A stretch of DNA of 64,000 bases from JAKEFM01 sp035695825 (GCA_035695825.1 DASRRH010000034.1:1-64000), one strand, 5' to 3'; positions 50,008 to 59,185 are shown, counted from the stretch's first letter. Numbers and translations are program-made. The notes: generated from the sequence alone by a model not told the origin.

Positions 50008-51064
50008 GGGTCGCCGTCGGGGAGGGCGCGACGAGGACGGCCCGGAGCGCCGAGGACCCGCGACGGATCTCGACGGCGGCGCCCTCGGTCGCGCCCTCCC
50101 TCCGTGCCAGGCCGAGCGCGAGGAAGGGGCCGAGCGCGCCCTCCGCGCTGACGCTCGTCACCCTCCCGACCTCGACTCCGTCGCGCTCGATCCGGTCTCC
50201 GGATCGCGGCGGAGGTCCCGGCTCGAAACGGAGCACGACGAGCCGGCGCCTCGCCCCTCCGTACGTCCGCAGACGCGCGACGACCTCCTGCCCCGGGTAG
50301 CACCCTTTCGAAGTCGAGAGCGACGCTTCGAGGCCGACCTCGTCGGGGTAGGTCGCCTCGTCGAGGTCGAGGCCCTGCCGGGGGATCCCCGCGCGGATGC
50401 GGAGGTACTCGAGGGGGACCGCGCCGATCGGACGCGCGCCGGGGACCGAGGCGAGGACGCGCTCGAGCAGGGGTGCGGCCCGACGGCGGGGCGCGAGGAG
50501 ACGGAAATCGGGAATCCCCAGGGCGTCGGTGCGGAGGACCCGGACGCTCCCCTCGGACGTCGCGGCGTGACGCCCGGCGGAGGGGGCGTCCGCGATCCCG
50601 ACGGAGCGGAGCGCCTCCCCCCCTTTCGGACCGAGGAGGGCGAGCCACGCGGTCTCCGACGTGCGGTCGGCGAGCTCGACCGGTTCGGCGAACCGGTAGC
50701 GCTCGAGCGCGGCGAGGAGCGCGGGCGCGAGCGCGGCTTCGACCTCGAGGAGGACCTCCGCCTCGGCGCGCAAGGCGAGGACGACGGCGACCGCGCGGCC
50801 CGCGGGGGTGAGGAGGCACCCTGCCGCGCTCTCCCCGGGGGAGAGCGCCCCCAGGTCGCAGGAGAGGAGGCGCTGGAGAAAGGGGACCGCCTCGGCCCCC
50901 CCAACGCGCACGAGTCCTCTCCAGGGAATCGGGCCGGCGGCGAGCGCCGTCTCCGCCGCCGCCACCTCGGAGGCGGGATCCCCGAAGTCGGCGGGGACTC
51001 CGGGGTCGGGGCCATCGGCGATCCGGCCGCCGAGCCGGGCGAGAAGGGACGCGAGCTCGTCCAC
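49994..51064 (-). CDS. ygfZ: Folate-binding YgfZ/IBA57-like protein
   Basis: 356 residues from the GTG at 51064. Aminomethyltransferase-like fold acting with tetrahydrofolate in Fe-S enzyme maintenance. The signature SKGCYPGQEVVAR holds the conserved Cys of KGCYxGQE, near residue 260. GALSPGESAAGCLLTPAGR is the N-terminal folate-domain block. No SD. Its 3' end overlaps the FAD oxidase gene on the other strand. Confidence 0.88.
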   Translation of the reverse strand: MDELASLLARLGGRIADGPDPGVPADFGDPASEVAAAETALAAGPIPWRGLVRVGGAEAVPFLQRLLSCDLGALSPGESAAGCLLTPAGRAVAVVLALRAEAEVLLEVEAALAPALLAALERYRFAEPVELADRTSETAWLALLGPKGGEALRSVGIADAPSAGRHAATSEGSVRVLRTDALGIPDFRLLAPRRRAAPLLERVLASVPGARPIGAVPLEYLRIRAGIPRQGLDLDEATYPDEVGLEASLSTSKGCYPGQEVVARLRTYGGARRRLVVLRFEPGPPPRSGDRIERDGVEVGRVTSVSAEGALGPFLALGLARREGATEGAAVEIRRGSSALRAVLVAPSPTATPRRG

Positions 51065-51125
51065 GGAGCCCGAGCCTACGAGGAACGGCCCCCTTGAGGG
51101 AGTGGCGGACGGGAGGAAGATGGAT

Positions 51126-52727
51126 ATGCTCCGCGCGCCTCTTCGCCAGACGATGCCCCCCCGAGACCTCCGCGTTCCGCTCGCGGCCGCATGGTTCCTG
51201 CTCTCGGGGGCGGCGTTCGCCTCGCCGCAGGAAGCCTCGCCGATCGGGTTCCCGGGCTGCGACGCTTTCGCATTCGGGCTCGACTCGGGCCCCCAGCCCA
51301 TCGTCGTCGCTCCCCCGAGCGGCCCGGGGCCGGCGCTCGCCGATCCCTATTCGGACCTCCTCGAGCCGGTCGCCCAGCTCGCGGCTCCGGCGGGGAACTA
51401 CATGGACCTGTCGCTCCGGAGGAACCTCCTCGCCGCGGCGCGGGTGTTTCCCGGCGGCGGCGGCGTCGAGTTCTTCGACATGTCCGACCCCGCGCAGCCC
51501 GTTCGGATCGCGGAGATCCGGATCCCCTATCCCGTCTGGGACGTCTCCCTTTTCGAGCAGGGGGGGACCACGTTCGTCGCGCTCGGCAACGAGGGGGTCC
51601 CGACGCCCGTCGTCGGGGCCCAGATCTGGGCCTTGACGGACGCGGGCCCGACGTACGTCTCCCACCCCTCCCACCTCGGGAGGCCGGAGAACGTCCACCA
51701 CGTCTTCGTCGAGACGCGGGGCGCGAAGCGCTTCCTCTACTGCGGAGCGTCCACGGGCCCCTTCGCCGCGATCGACGCGCACCTCGACATCTACGACGTC
51801 ACGAGTCCGGCCGATCCGCTCCTCCTCGCGACCCTCGGGGCCGTTCCGCCGACGCCTTCGGTGCCGGGGTTCTTCGTCCACGACTTCGCGGCGGGCTGGA
51901 ATCCGAGCCTCGGCCGGTACGTCCTCGGGATCGGCGCGTTGACCCAGGGGATCGTCCTCTTCGACGTCGCGCTGCCGGGGAGCCCCGTCTTCCTTGCCCA
52001 GTTCTCCGCGTACGGACCTTCCGTGGACGGGCACTCGATCGCGGTCAGCGCGGACGGCGCCCATGTCTTCCTCACGAACGAGATCCCTTCTCCCGCGTGG
52101 GGGGGTCTGAACGTCCTCGACGTGACCGGGGCGGGGGGACCTGGCGGGATCGTCGAGGTGAGCCAGTACGCCACGACGACGAGCTTCGTCCACTACGCGA
52201 GGCGCCTCGGCAAGTTCCTCTTCACGTCGAACGCGCAGGACGGGATGACGGTGTTCGAGGTCTCCGATCCGACCTCCCTCGCGCCCGTCGCGTGGAAGGC
52301 GACGCAGGAGGGGACGGGCGTTCCGCTTTGCTGGGACGTCCTCCCGATCGTGGGTTCCAAGGGCACGTTCGTCGTCGCCAACGAGATCGGCGAAGGCCTG
52401 GAGATCTTTGCCTTCCGTCCGTACCGCGCGGAGCGGACGGGCAGGAGGACCGTCCACTCCCTCGCCTCGCTCGGGCTGCGCGTGCGCAACTTGACCTACT
52501 CCCCGGCCTCCGTCGTCGCGCGGGTCTTCCTCGAGGGAGAGGGGGGGGCCCTCTCCTTCGCCGCTCCGCTCCTCCTCGGCCCGCATGCCGACGTCCCGTT
52601 CGCGATCCCCTCCTCGGCCGGGCCGGTCCCTCCCGGCCTCTACGACCTCGCCTTCGAGGTCGTCCAGATCGAGGGGAATCAGACGACCTACCTCGATCGC
52701 TTCAGGGACAAGTTCGCCCTGCGCTGA
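51126..52727 (+). CDS. Secreted LVIVD-repeat beta-propeller protein
   Basis: 533 residues. The ATG at 51126 is preferred because GGGAGG lies 9 nt upstream (ATG at 51120 is too close). Signal peptide VPLAAAWFLLSGAAFASPQ. The mature part is a chain of LVIVD-type blades: VEFFDMSDPAQPVRIAEI, LDIYDVTSPADPLLLATL, IVLFDVALPGSPVFLAQF, MTVFEVSDPTSLAPVAW. A C-terminal beta domain of about 110 residues follows. Probably a surface or periplasmic binding protein; ligand unknown. Confidence 0.8.
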   Translation: MLRAPLRQTMPPRDLRVPLAAAWFLLSGAAFASPQEASPIGFPGCDAFAFGLDSGPQPIVVAPPSGPGPALADPYSDLLEPVAQLAAPAGNYMDLSLRRNLLAAARVFPGGGGVEFFDMSDPAQPVRIAEIRIPYPVWDVSLFEQGGTTFVALGNEGVPTPVVGAQIWALTDAGPTYVSHPSHLGRPENVHHVFVETRGAKRFLYCGASTGPFAAIDAHLDIYDVTSPADPLLLATLGAVPPTPSVPGFFVHDFAAGWNPSLGRYVLGIGALTQGIVLFDVALPGSPVFLAQFSAYGPSVDGHSIAVSADGAHVFLTNEIPSPAWGGLNVLDVTGAGGPGGIVEVSQYATTTSFVHYARRLGKFLFTSNAQDGMTVFEVSDPTSLAPVAWKATQEGTGVPLCWDVLPIVGSKGTFVVANEIGEGLEIFAFRPYRAERTGRRTVHSLASLGLRVRNLTYSPASVVARVFLEGEGGALSFAAPLLLGPHADVPFAIPSSAGPVPPGLYDLAFEVVQIEGNQTTYLDRFRDKFALR

Positions 52728-52778
52728 GCGCCGGGGCCGCCGGCCCGACCCTCCCGGGCGTGGATCGCGCTCGTCGCC

Positions 52779-53639
52779 TCAGCGGCGGCCGACCAGCTCC
52801 TGGAGCGCATCGACGAGGGGGTCCCAGTCGCGGAAGACCTGCGCCCCCGGGACGGTCGGCTTCTCCTTCGTGACGAGGTAGGCGGGGATCGACGCTCCCG
52901 CGTAGGCCTCCGCGTCCGCCGCGGAATCCCCGATTCCCGCGAGGATCCGCGGGAACTTGAGCTTCAGCATCCGGAGGGTCTCCTTCTTGTAGCCCGCCGT
53001 GTCGAAGGGGTCGTGGAGGCTGCGGGAGTAGAGGACGGGACCGGTCGGGAAATCCCAGTCCCGCAGCCACGCGCGCGTGTGCGGCTCGAGGTCCTCGTCC
53101 CGGCGGGTGACGTAGGCGATGGCGTAGTCGCGCGCGAGCTCCCGCAACGCCTCGACCGCGCCCGGACGGGGCCGGATCTCCTTCGCGGTATGGAAGAGGG
53201 GCGAGTACTCGGAGACCTCGGTCAGGGTCCCGTCGATGTCCGTGATGAGGATCGGCTCGTCGGGATCGAGGACCCGGACGTACCCCGTCGCGAGAGGGAG
53301 GGTGGCCTTCGAGGGGAGCTCCGTGCGGGCGAAGAGCTCGTACTCCCCCGGGATCTTCAGCACGAAGCGCACGGAGGCCTTCCCGGCGTCGTCCGTCTCC
53401 GAGGCCCCCGCCCGCTCGCCGTCGATCTCGAAGGCCACCCGCGCCCTCTTGATCCCGCCGAACATCCCGCGGAGCCTCCCGCCGACCACGTACGCGGCGA
53501 GCTGGAAGGGCTCGCCGGGGCGGGTCATCTCGTCGCGGACGTGGATCTCCTCGACCCGGGCGGGGAGGGAGACGCCGATGAGGGCGGTCAGGGCGGCGGC
53601 GACGCCTGCGAACGCGAGGAGCCTGGGACCGGCCTTCAC
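52779..53639 (-). CDS. Secreted HAD-like phosphatase (App1/LNS2 type)
   Basis: 286 residues, GTG start. N-terminal hydrophobic segment (RLLAFAGVAAALTALIGVSL) acts as signal or anchor. Residues about 35-120 form a beta sandwich. The catalytic motif is DIDGTL at 134-139 (DxDxT of lipin/LNS2 and App1 phosphatases), with the following TRRDEDL and GDSAADAEAY as later HAD motifs. Related proteins dephosphorylate phosphatidate; that substrate is inferred. A 17-bp palindrome (53642-53658) lies just upstream of the start. Confidence 0.8.
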   Translation of the reverse strand: MKAGPRLLAFAGVAAALTALIGVSLPARVEEIHVRDEMTRPGEPFQLAAYVVGGRLRGMFGGIKRARVAFEIDGERAGASETDDAGKASVRFVLKIPGEYELFARTELPSKATLPLATGYVRVLDPDEPILITDIDGTLTEVSEYSPLFHTAKEIRPRPGAVEALRELARDYAIAYVTRRDEDLEPHTRAWLRDWDFPTGPVLYSRSLHDPFDTAGYKKETLRMLKLKFPRILAGIGDSAADAEAYAGASIPAYLVTKEKPTVPGAQVFRDWDPLVDALQELVGRR

Positions 53640-53641
53640 GA

Positions 53642-53658
53642 CGGCCGAGTATCGGCCG
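53642..53658. promoter_or_regulatory. 17-bp palindrome upstream of the phosphatase gene
   Basis: CGGCCGA (53642-53648), GTA, TCGGCCG (53652-53658), a perfect inverted repeat 2 bp before the minus-strand start at 53639, between divergent genes. It could be an operator; no regulator is known. Confidence 0.3.
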
Positions 53659-53743
53659 GGGCGAGGGAGGAACTTGGGGAATTGTCCGCGCCCCCGTCAC
53701 GCCCCGCGTCTTCCAGGTGCGAGCCGATCGCGAGGAGGAGGAG

Positions 53744-54346
53744 ATGGAGGAGGCGTCCGGGCCGGCCGCGGCCGTCCAGGGAGGGGAGGTTCGGTGGTGC
53801 GCCTTCGAGGCGCTCGCGAGGTCGTTCCGCGTCGCCGCGACGGAGAGGGGCGCCTGCCGGCTCTCGCTTCCCGGGGAGGACGCCGGGGAGTTCTTCCGCT
53901 GGCTCGCGCGGCGTTTCCCGCGAGCGCGGCTGCTCGAGGACCCCGGAGCCTTCGCGCCCCTCTCCTCCGCCGTCCGGGCCTACCTGGCGGGGGAGGCGAG
54001 AGTGCTCGCGGTTCCCCTCGATCCGATCGGGAGCCCGTTCCAGCGCGCCGTCTGGGAGGAGGTGCGCCGGATCCCGTTCGGGACAACGGTCGCCTACGGG
54101 GAGATCGCGAGGAGGCTCGGCGCCCCCCAGGCGTCCCGGGCCGTGGGGGCGGCGGTCGCCGCGAACCCGCTCCCGATCCTCCTCCCGACTCACCGGGTGG
54201 TCGGCTCGGACGGGTCGATCCCCGGCTACGGCCCCGCCGTGCCGATCAAGGTGGAGCTGCTCCGCCTGGAGGGGATCGCGCCCCGGAGCCGCAGGCGCGC
54301 GACCCCCTCGGGATCGCCGGCCGGCGCGGAAGGGGTTCTCCCGTGA
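53744..54346 (+). CDS. AGT/Ogt-like protein lacking the acceptor Cys (PTHRV)
   Basis: 200 residues; the ATG at 53744 is preferred because AGGAGGAGG is directly upstream, with GTG at 53717 as alternative. The C-terminal domain is that of O6-alkylguanine-DNA alkyltransferases: FQRAVWEEVRRIPFGTTVAYGEIA, then SRAVGAAVAANPLPILLP and the active-site loop. The loop reads PTHRV (148-152) where repair enzymes have PCHRV; Thr149 is encoded by ACT. ATL proteins have Trp there. So it can probably bind DNA lesions but not accept an alkyl group. An N-terminal AGT-like domain of about 90 residues is retained. It overlaps the next gene by 4 bp. Confidence 0.85.
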   Translation: MEEASGPAAAVQGGEVRWCAFEALARSFRVAATERGACRLSLPGEDAGEFFRWLARRFPRARLLEDPGAFAPLSSAVRAYLAGEARVLAVPLDPIGSPFQRAVWEEVRRIPFGTTVAYGEIARRLGAPQASRAVGAAVAANPLPILLPTHRVVGSDGSIPGYGPAVPIKVELLRLEGIAPRSRRRATPSGSPAGAEGVLP

Positions 54347-55272
54347 GCCGCTGGATCCTCCCGGCCTTCGCGGTGCTCCTCCTCTCCCCTTGCTCGGGCG
54401 AAAGGCGGAGCGGGGAGCGGGCGATCTGGGTCGCGGATCGAGGCGCCGGCGCGGTCCATCGCCTCGGAGAGGACCTCGCCCCGCGCGCGACCGCTCGGTG
54501 CGGCGGATTCCCGCGCCTCGTCGCCGCCCTCGACGGCGGAGGCGCCTGGGCGGCCTGCGGGTCGGGTCCGGAACCAGGGGATCCCTTCTATCTGGTCCGG
54601 ATCGAGAGGGACGGCGCGATCTGGGCGCGGGGAGGACCGTTCGGCTGGGTCGCCGATCTCGCGGCCGAATCCGGCGGCGGCGCGTGGGTAGCCGATCGCG
54701 GGAACGGGCTCCTCGTCACAGTCGGCGGGGATGGCGCCGTCCTCGGCACGCGACCCGTCCCGGGGATCCTCTGTGTCGAGCGGGGTCGGAGGCGCGTCCT
54801 CTTCGGCGACGACGCCGGCACGGTCGAGGCTTCGCCCCTGGCGGGGGGGAGAGCCGAGTCCTGGCGGGTGGAGGGGCAGGCGACGGACGTGCGGGAGGGA
54901 AGGGACTCGGAGGTCTGGATCCTCGATGCCTCCGGAGGCGGCCGACTCTTCCGGCTCGGGGCCGAAGGCGAGGTTCGGCTCGTCGCGAGCCTGGGATTCG
55001 CGGCGGAGCACCTGGCCGTCGCGTCCTCCGGGGTGTGGGTCGCCGGGACGGAGGCCCCCTTCGTGCGCCTCTACGCGGAGGAGGGCGCGATCCTCTCCGA
55101 GTCGACGCTCCCCTTCCCGGGGGACGCGAACTTCCTCGAGGCCTGGGGAGGGGGGGTCCTCGTCCCGATCGGCGCGGCCCTCGTGGACGTGGGGCCTGGC
55201 GGGGAAGTCCGGCGCTCGCGGGCGGGGTTCGGGGAGCTCGCAGGGATCGCGGTTTCGCGGGAGGCGCGTTGA
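54343..55272 (+). CDS. Lipoprotein with beta-propeller-like repeats
   Basis: 309 residues, GTG start in a GTGA overlap. Signal peptide RWILPAFAVLLLSPC with a lipobox-like LSPC (Cys about 16). The mature part has repeated blades of the form IWVADRGAGAVHRL, AWVADRGNGLLV and VWILDASGGGRLFRL, like SMP-30/NHL or YncE-type propellers. Function unknown. It is translationally coupled to the AGT-like gene, an odd pairing. Confidence 0.65.
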   Translation: MSRWILPAFAVLLLSPCSGERRSGERAIWVADRGAGAVHRLGEDLAPRATARCGGFPRLVAALDGGGAWAACGSGPEPGDPFYLVRIERDGAIWARGGPFGWVADLAAESGGGAWVADRGNGLLVTVGGDGAVLGTRPVPGILCVERGRRRVLFGDDAGTVEASPLAGGRAESWRVEGQATDVREGRDSEVWILDASGGGRLFRLGAEGEVRLVASLGFAAEHLAVASSGVWVAGTEAPFVRLYAEEGAILSESTLPFPGDANFLEAWGGGVLVPIGAALVDVGPGGEVRRSRAGFGELAGIAVSREAR

Positions 55273-55344
55273 TGACCTGCGGGGCGGGGCCGTACCATCG
55301 GTCGTCTAAACGGCGGGACGGACTCCTGCCGAGAGAGGTATCCC

Positions 55345-56823
55345 TTGCGCGCCCCGCTCCTCCTCCCCTCCGCTCTCCTCCTCCTGCTCGCGGGAAGCGC
55401 CTTCGGGGACGTCGTGCGCCTGAAGAACGGGGGGCGCCTCGAGGGGAAAGTCGTCTCGCAGAACGACAAGGAGGTCGTGATCGAGACGGACGTCGGCCGG
55501 CAGACGATCCCCCGCGGGGACGTCGAGGGGATCGACCTCGGCCGGACCTCCCGCGACGAGTACGAGGAGAAGCTCAAGCTCGTCGACAAGCAGAGCCTCC
55601 TCGACCTCGCCGATCTCGCCGACTTCTGCCGGAAGAAGAGCCTCTCCCGGGAGTTGCGCGACGTGTACCGGATGATCTTGCGGCTCGACGAGGACAACGA
55701 AGAGGCGCGGGAGGGGCTCGGATACGTCAAGGTCGAGGGGGAGTGGGTCCTCAAGGCGAGGATGAAGGAGCTCGAGGACCAGAAGCGGAAGAAGGAGGAG
55801 GAAGAGAGGAAGAAGACTGCGAAGGAGAAGCCGAAGGCTTCCCTTCCGACGGCGGGGGTGGGCTCCCTCGAGGCCGCGATCGCGGAGAACGCGGAGGTCG
55901 ACAAGGCGGAATCGGAGGCGCTCAAGGACTTCTTCGGCGGGACGGCGCCGACGGTCCTCTCGAGCCGCAACTTCTCGATCAAAGGGCAGGTGCCGCCGGA
56001 GAAGGGGCGCGAGCTCCTCGACCTCCTCGAGAAGGCCTACGCGGAGCTCAACGCGAAGTTCTCCATTCCGGCCGAGTTCCAGATGTACAAGGCGGGGCCC
56101 GGCAAGCGCCTCCACTTCCTCTTCGTGAACGACAAGGCCACGTTCAACGACCTGCTCCCGTGGGTCGAATCGAAGTATCGCAAGCTCGACCCGAACTTCC
56201 GAAAGATGGTCCAGGAGTCCGGGAGGATGGCGGCGGAAGGGGGCGCCCCGATCGCCGTCCTCGTGCAGCGGGAGGGAGGCCTCGAGGGAGACTGCCTCCA
56301 CATGCTCGGCCAGACGTACATCGAGGCCTGGAGGGGGAACGTTCCCGCCTGGCTGTCCGAGGGGTTCGCCTTCTGGGTTTCGACGACCCGCCTCGGCCGG
56401 AACACGGCCTACTGCATGACGCTCACGGAGTACGGGAAGGGCTCGGTCGCGGAGAAGGACCTCGACACGGCCTACGCGGTCCTGGTCCGGGAGATGGCGA
56501 AGGACGGGACGTACCGCCCGTTCCGCGAGCTGATGGTCCGCGGGCTGAACCTCCTCGATTACCAGGACCTCGCGCAGTCGTGGGCCACCGTCCGCTACAT
56601 CGTGGAGGGGCACGGAGAGGAGTTTCTCAAGTTCTTCAAGGCCTACCGCGCCAACGACCAGGAGAAGACCCTAAAGGACGCATTCGGCGTGTCGCCCGAG
56701 GAGTTCGAGGCCGGCTGGAAGGAGTGGGTCCTCAAGAACCTCGAGGCCGAGACGAAGAAGGGGAAGGAGAAGAAGGGGAAGGACGTGCCGAAGAAGCCCG
56801 AGCCCAAGAAGAAGGGATCCTAG
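55345..56823 (+). CDS. Secreted DUF1570-like protein with degenerate metallopeptidase motif
   Basis: 492 residues, TTG start with GAGAGAGG 6 nt upstream. Signal peptide PLLLPSALLLLLAGSAFG. Residues 20-65 are a small beta domain (DVVRLKNGGRLEGKVV) common before such proteins. A coiled, Lys/Glu-rich linker lies near 130-165. The C-terminal half resembles DUF1570/gluzincin-like proteins: WLSEGFAFWV keeps the downstream Glu helix, but the usual HExxH reads HMLGQ, so the zinc site looks lost. Ends in a Lys-rich tail. Confidence 0.65.
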   Translation: MRAPLLLPSALLLLLAGSAFGDVVRLKNGGRLEGKVVSQNDKEVVIETDVGRQTIPRGDVEGIDLGRTSRDEYEEKLKLVDKQSLLDLADLADFCRKKSLSRELRDVYRMILRLDEDNEEAREGLGYVKVEGEWVLKARMKELEDQKRKKEEEERKKTAKEKPKASLPTAGVGSLEAAIAENAEVDKAESEALKDFFGGTAPTVLSSRNFSIKGQVPPEKGRELLDLLEKAYAELNAKFSIPAEFQMYKAGPGKRLHFLFVNDKATFNDLLPWVESKYRKLDPNFRKMVQESGRMAAEGGAPIAVLVQREGGLEGDCLHMLGQTYIEAWRGNVPAWLSEGFAFWVSTTRLGRNTAYCMTLTEYGKGSVAEKDLDTAYAVLVREMAKDGTYRPFRELMVRGLNLLDYQDLAQSWATVRYIVEGHGEEFLKFFKAYRANDQEKTLKDAFGVSPEEFEAGWKEWVLKNLEAETKKGKEKKGKDVPKKPEPKKKGS

Positions 56824-56866
56824 GAGCCGGCTCGAGGGGCAGAGGCGAGGGGCGGCGCTTGCCCCC

Positions 56867-57532
56867 TCATTCGAAGAGGCGGACCGCGACCCAGACGGCG
56901 CCGACGCCGACGGCCGCGAAGGAGGCGGCCCGCGCATAGGGCGCCGGGCGACGCGAGCGGGCGGCGCCGGCGGCGGCGCCGAAGGCGACCATCGTCGCGA
57001 GGATCCCCGCCGCGAAGGCCCCGACGCACGCGGCGCGGGCGACCGCCCCTGTCGCCACGAGGACGGGCGCGACGTTCTGCAGGTGGGAGGGGAGCCCGGC
57101 CAGGGCGAAGGCGCCGCCGAGGGCGGCAGCGCCGTGCGCGTGGGCGTGGCGCCCGTGGTCCCGTCCCTCGTGCGCGTGAGGGTGTGCGTGCACCTCTCCC
57201 CCCTCGTGCGCGTGGAGGTGGGAGTGGAGGTAGCCCTGCCCAGGACGGAGCGTCGCGAGACCGAGCAGTACGAGCATCGCGCCGGAGAGGATCTCGCCGA
57301 CCCGCCCGAGCCAGAGAGGAGCGATCCCCCCGACCTCGAGCGCCCCGAGCGCGGCCGTGGCGAGGAGGAGGACGATCGAGTGGCCCGCGGCGAACCGGGC
57401 CGCAAGCCGGAGCGCTCCCCATCGCGACCCCCCCCGCGTCGCGAGGGCGGCGACCGCGGCGAGGTGATCGGGGCCGGCGCCGTGCCGGGCTCCCAGGAGG
57501 AAGGCGAGTCCGACCGCGGGGAGGTCGCTCAC
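56867..57532 (-). CDS. Nickel/cobalt transporter-like membrane protein
   Basis: 221 residues, GTG start directly after the arfB stop. The first helix has RHGAGPDH, the HX4DH signature of NiCoT-type carriers (His17, Asp22, His23). About six hydrophobic segments and a His-rich loop near residues 102-133 (alternating His) support metal transport. Direction (uptake or efflux) is not clear from sequence; RcnA- or HupE/UreJ-like variants are possible. Confidence 0.75.
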   Translation of the reverse strand: MSDLPAVGLAFLLGARHGAGPDHLAAVAALATRGGSRWGALRLAARFAAGHSIVLLLATAALGALEVGGIAPLWLGRVGEILSGAMLVLLGLATLRPGQGYLHSHLHAHEGGEVHAHPHAHEGRDHGRHAHAHGAAALGGAFALAGLPSHLQNVAPVLVATGAVARAACVGAFAAGILATMVAFGAAAGAARSRRPAPYARAASFAAVGVGAVWVAVRLFE

Positions 57533-57973
57533 CTAGTCCTCATCCCCCGCCCCGCGCTCCCGCTTGCGGCGCGAACGGAGCGCCTTCGCCCGGAGCCGTC
57601 GCCGGACCGAGCCGCGCGTCGGCCCCGTCGGGCGCCGCGGGCGGCGGGGGCGGAGCGCCTCGGCGAAGAGGCGGAGGAGCCGCGCGAGGGCCTCCCCGCG
57701 GTTTCGGCTCTGGCTGCGGTGCTCGGAGGCGGAGATCCGGATCTCCCCTGCGGAGGTGAGCCGCGAGGCGAGGGCCTGCGCGAGCCGGGCCCGCGCGTCG
57801 GCCGGCAGGGAGGGGGATCCCAGGAGATCGAAACGGAGGACCACCTTCGTCGCCACCTTGTTCACGTTCTGGCCCCCGGGCCCGCCCGAGCGGACGAACT
57901 CGAAACGCAGCTCCTCCGGTCGAAGGCGGAGCCCTCCCGGAAGGCGGAGGTCGGCTTCGGGCGGAGCCGTCAT
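57533..57973 (-). CDS. arfB: Alternative ribosome-rescue peptidyl-tRNA hydrolase ArfB
   Basis: 146 residues. Class-I release-factor-like domain with the catalytic loop RSGGPGGQNVNKVATKV (GGQ near residue 34), no codon-recognition domain, and a basic C-terminal tail (RRRLRAKALRSRRKRERG) that enters the mRNA channel. It releases peptides from stalled ribosomes. The stop touches the start of the metal transporter gene. Confidence 0.92.
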   Translation of the reverse strand: MTAPPEADLRLPGGLRLRPEELRFEFVRSGGPGGQNVNKVATKVVLRFDLLGSPSLPADARARLAQALASRLTSAGEIRISASEHRSQSRNRGEALARLLRLFAEALRPRRPRRPTGPTRGSVRRRLRAKALRSRRKRERGAGDED

Positions 57974-58004
57974 CGGGACACCGGGTGGGCCGGGGGGGGC
58001 GCAC

Positions 58005-58010
58005 TATAAT
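58005..58010 (+). promoter_or_regulatory. Candidate -10 box
   Basis: A perfect TATAAT in a very GC-rich region, 24 bp before the GTG at 58034. No clear -35 box is seen at 16-18 bp. Confidence 0.45.
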
Positions 58011-58033
58011 CCGCGTCCGAGGACTCCGTTCGC

Positions 58034-59161
58034 GTGCGCATCGGGATCGTCGGCGCCGGCCCCGCGGGTTCCTACCTCGCCCTCCTCCTCGCGCGCGGCG
58101 GCCTCCGGCCCGTCCTCTTCCACGACCCCTCGGCGGGGGAGAAGCCGTGCGGCGGAGGCGTCACCGCGAAGGCTTTCGACCGCTTCGCCGAACTGCGGAG
58201 CCTCGAGATCCCGCGGGTCCGCATCGACCGGGCGAGGGTCGTCTCGCCGCGGGGGCGCGAGGTCCGGATCGAGTCGCACGGGATGTTCGACATCTTCGCG
58301 CGCACGGAGTTCGACGGGGCGCTCCGGGGGCTCGCGGTCGAGGCGGGCGCGCGTCTCGTCCCGGCTCGGGCCCGTCGGGTCGGGCCGGGCCCTCAGGTCG
58401 GGTTCGACGGGGGGGAAGAGACCTTCGACTTCCTCGTCGGCGCGGACGGGGCGCGCTCCCTCGTCGGAAGGGCGACGGGCCGGCCCCTCCCGACCGGAAG
58501 GCTCTGCCCCTCCGTCGGGGTCCTCGTGAAGGGGGTCGACCCCGCCGAGGGGGTTTGGATGCGCTTCTACCCTGGTCTCCGCGGCTACCTCTGGGTGTTC
58601 CCGCGCGCCGACCGCGCCTCGGTCGGGATTGTCGCGTTCCCGGGCGACGCGACGGCCCCGGAGATGCGGGGGCGCGTCTCGGCCTTTCTCCGCGAGGTGC
58701 TTCCCGGGGCGACGGTCGTCGGCTCCTACGGCTGGGTCATCCCCGCGCCGGGGCCCGATGGCCGCCCCCTCGTGCCCGTCCTGGCGGATCGGGTTGCGCT
58801 CCTCGGGGACGCGGCGGGGATCGTCGATCCCATCACGGGGGAAGGGATCTACTACGCCCTCGTCTCCGCCCGGATCCTCGCCGCGTCGATCCTGAGCGGC
58901 CGGCCCGAGTCGTATCCCTCTCTCCTCGAAGAGGCCGTGGCGCCGGAACTCGCGCGGGCGGGGGCTTGGGCGGAGCGGTACTTCCGGACGCCGGTCCTCG
59001 AGGCGATCCTCGCCGGCGCCGGACGCAGCCGGCGGGCCCGGGATCTGATCGCCGACCTGATGTCGGGCCGCCAGACCTACGGCGGCCTTCCGGAGCGCGT
59101 GACCTCGAGCCCCGCGGGGTGGCTCCTCGCGCGGGTCTTCCGGACCTTCCTCGCCGCGTGA
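58034..59161 (+). CDS. Geranylgeranyl-reductase-family flavoprotein
   Basis: 375 residues, GTG start. N-terminal FAD motif GIVGAGPAGSYLALLLAR, then KPCGGGVT, the mark of geranylgeranyl reductases and related enzymes. The second FAD motif is VALLGDAAGIVDPITGEGIYYAL. Members reduce isoprenoid double bonds of quinones, chlorophyll or archaeal lipids; the substrate here is unknown. It is convergent with the small coiled-coil gene. Confidence 0.85.
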   Translation: MRIGIVGAGPAGSYLALLLARGGLRPVLFHDPSAGEKPCGGGVTAKAFDRFAELRSLEIPRVRIDRARVVSPRGREVRIESHGMFDIFARTEFDGALRGLAVEAGARLVPARARRVGPGPQVGFDGGEETFDFLVGADGARSLVGRATGRPLPTGRLCPSVGVLVKGVDPAEGVWMRFYPGLRGYLWVFPRADRASVGIVAFPGDATAPEMRGRVSAFLREVLPGATVVGSYGWVIPAPGPDGRPLVPVLADRVALLGDAAGIVDPITGEGIYYALVSARILAASILSGRPESYPSLLEEAVAPELARAGAWAERYFRTPVLEAILAGAGRSRRARDLIADLMSGRQTYGGLPERVTSSPAGWLLARVFRTFLAA

Positions 59162-59185
59162 CGGGGGCCGGCGGGCCCCGTTCAC
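59158..59185. terminator. Hairpin between convergent genes
   Basis: GTGACGGGG (59158-59166) pairs with CCCCG-T-TCAC (59176-59185) with one bulged T. It overlaps the stop codons of both convergent genes. A compact bidirectional terminator is likely. Confidence 0.45.
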
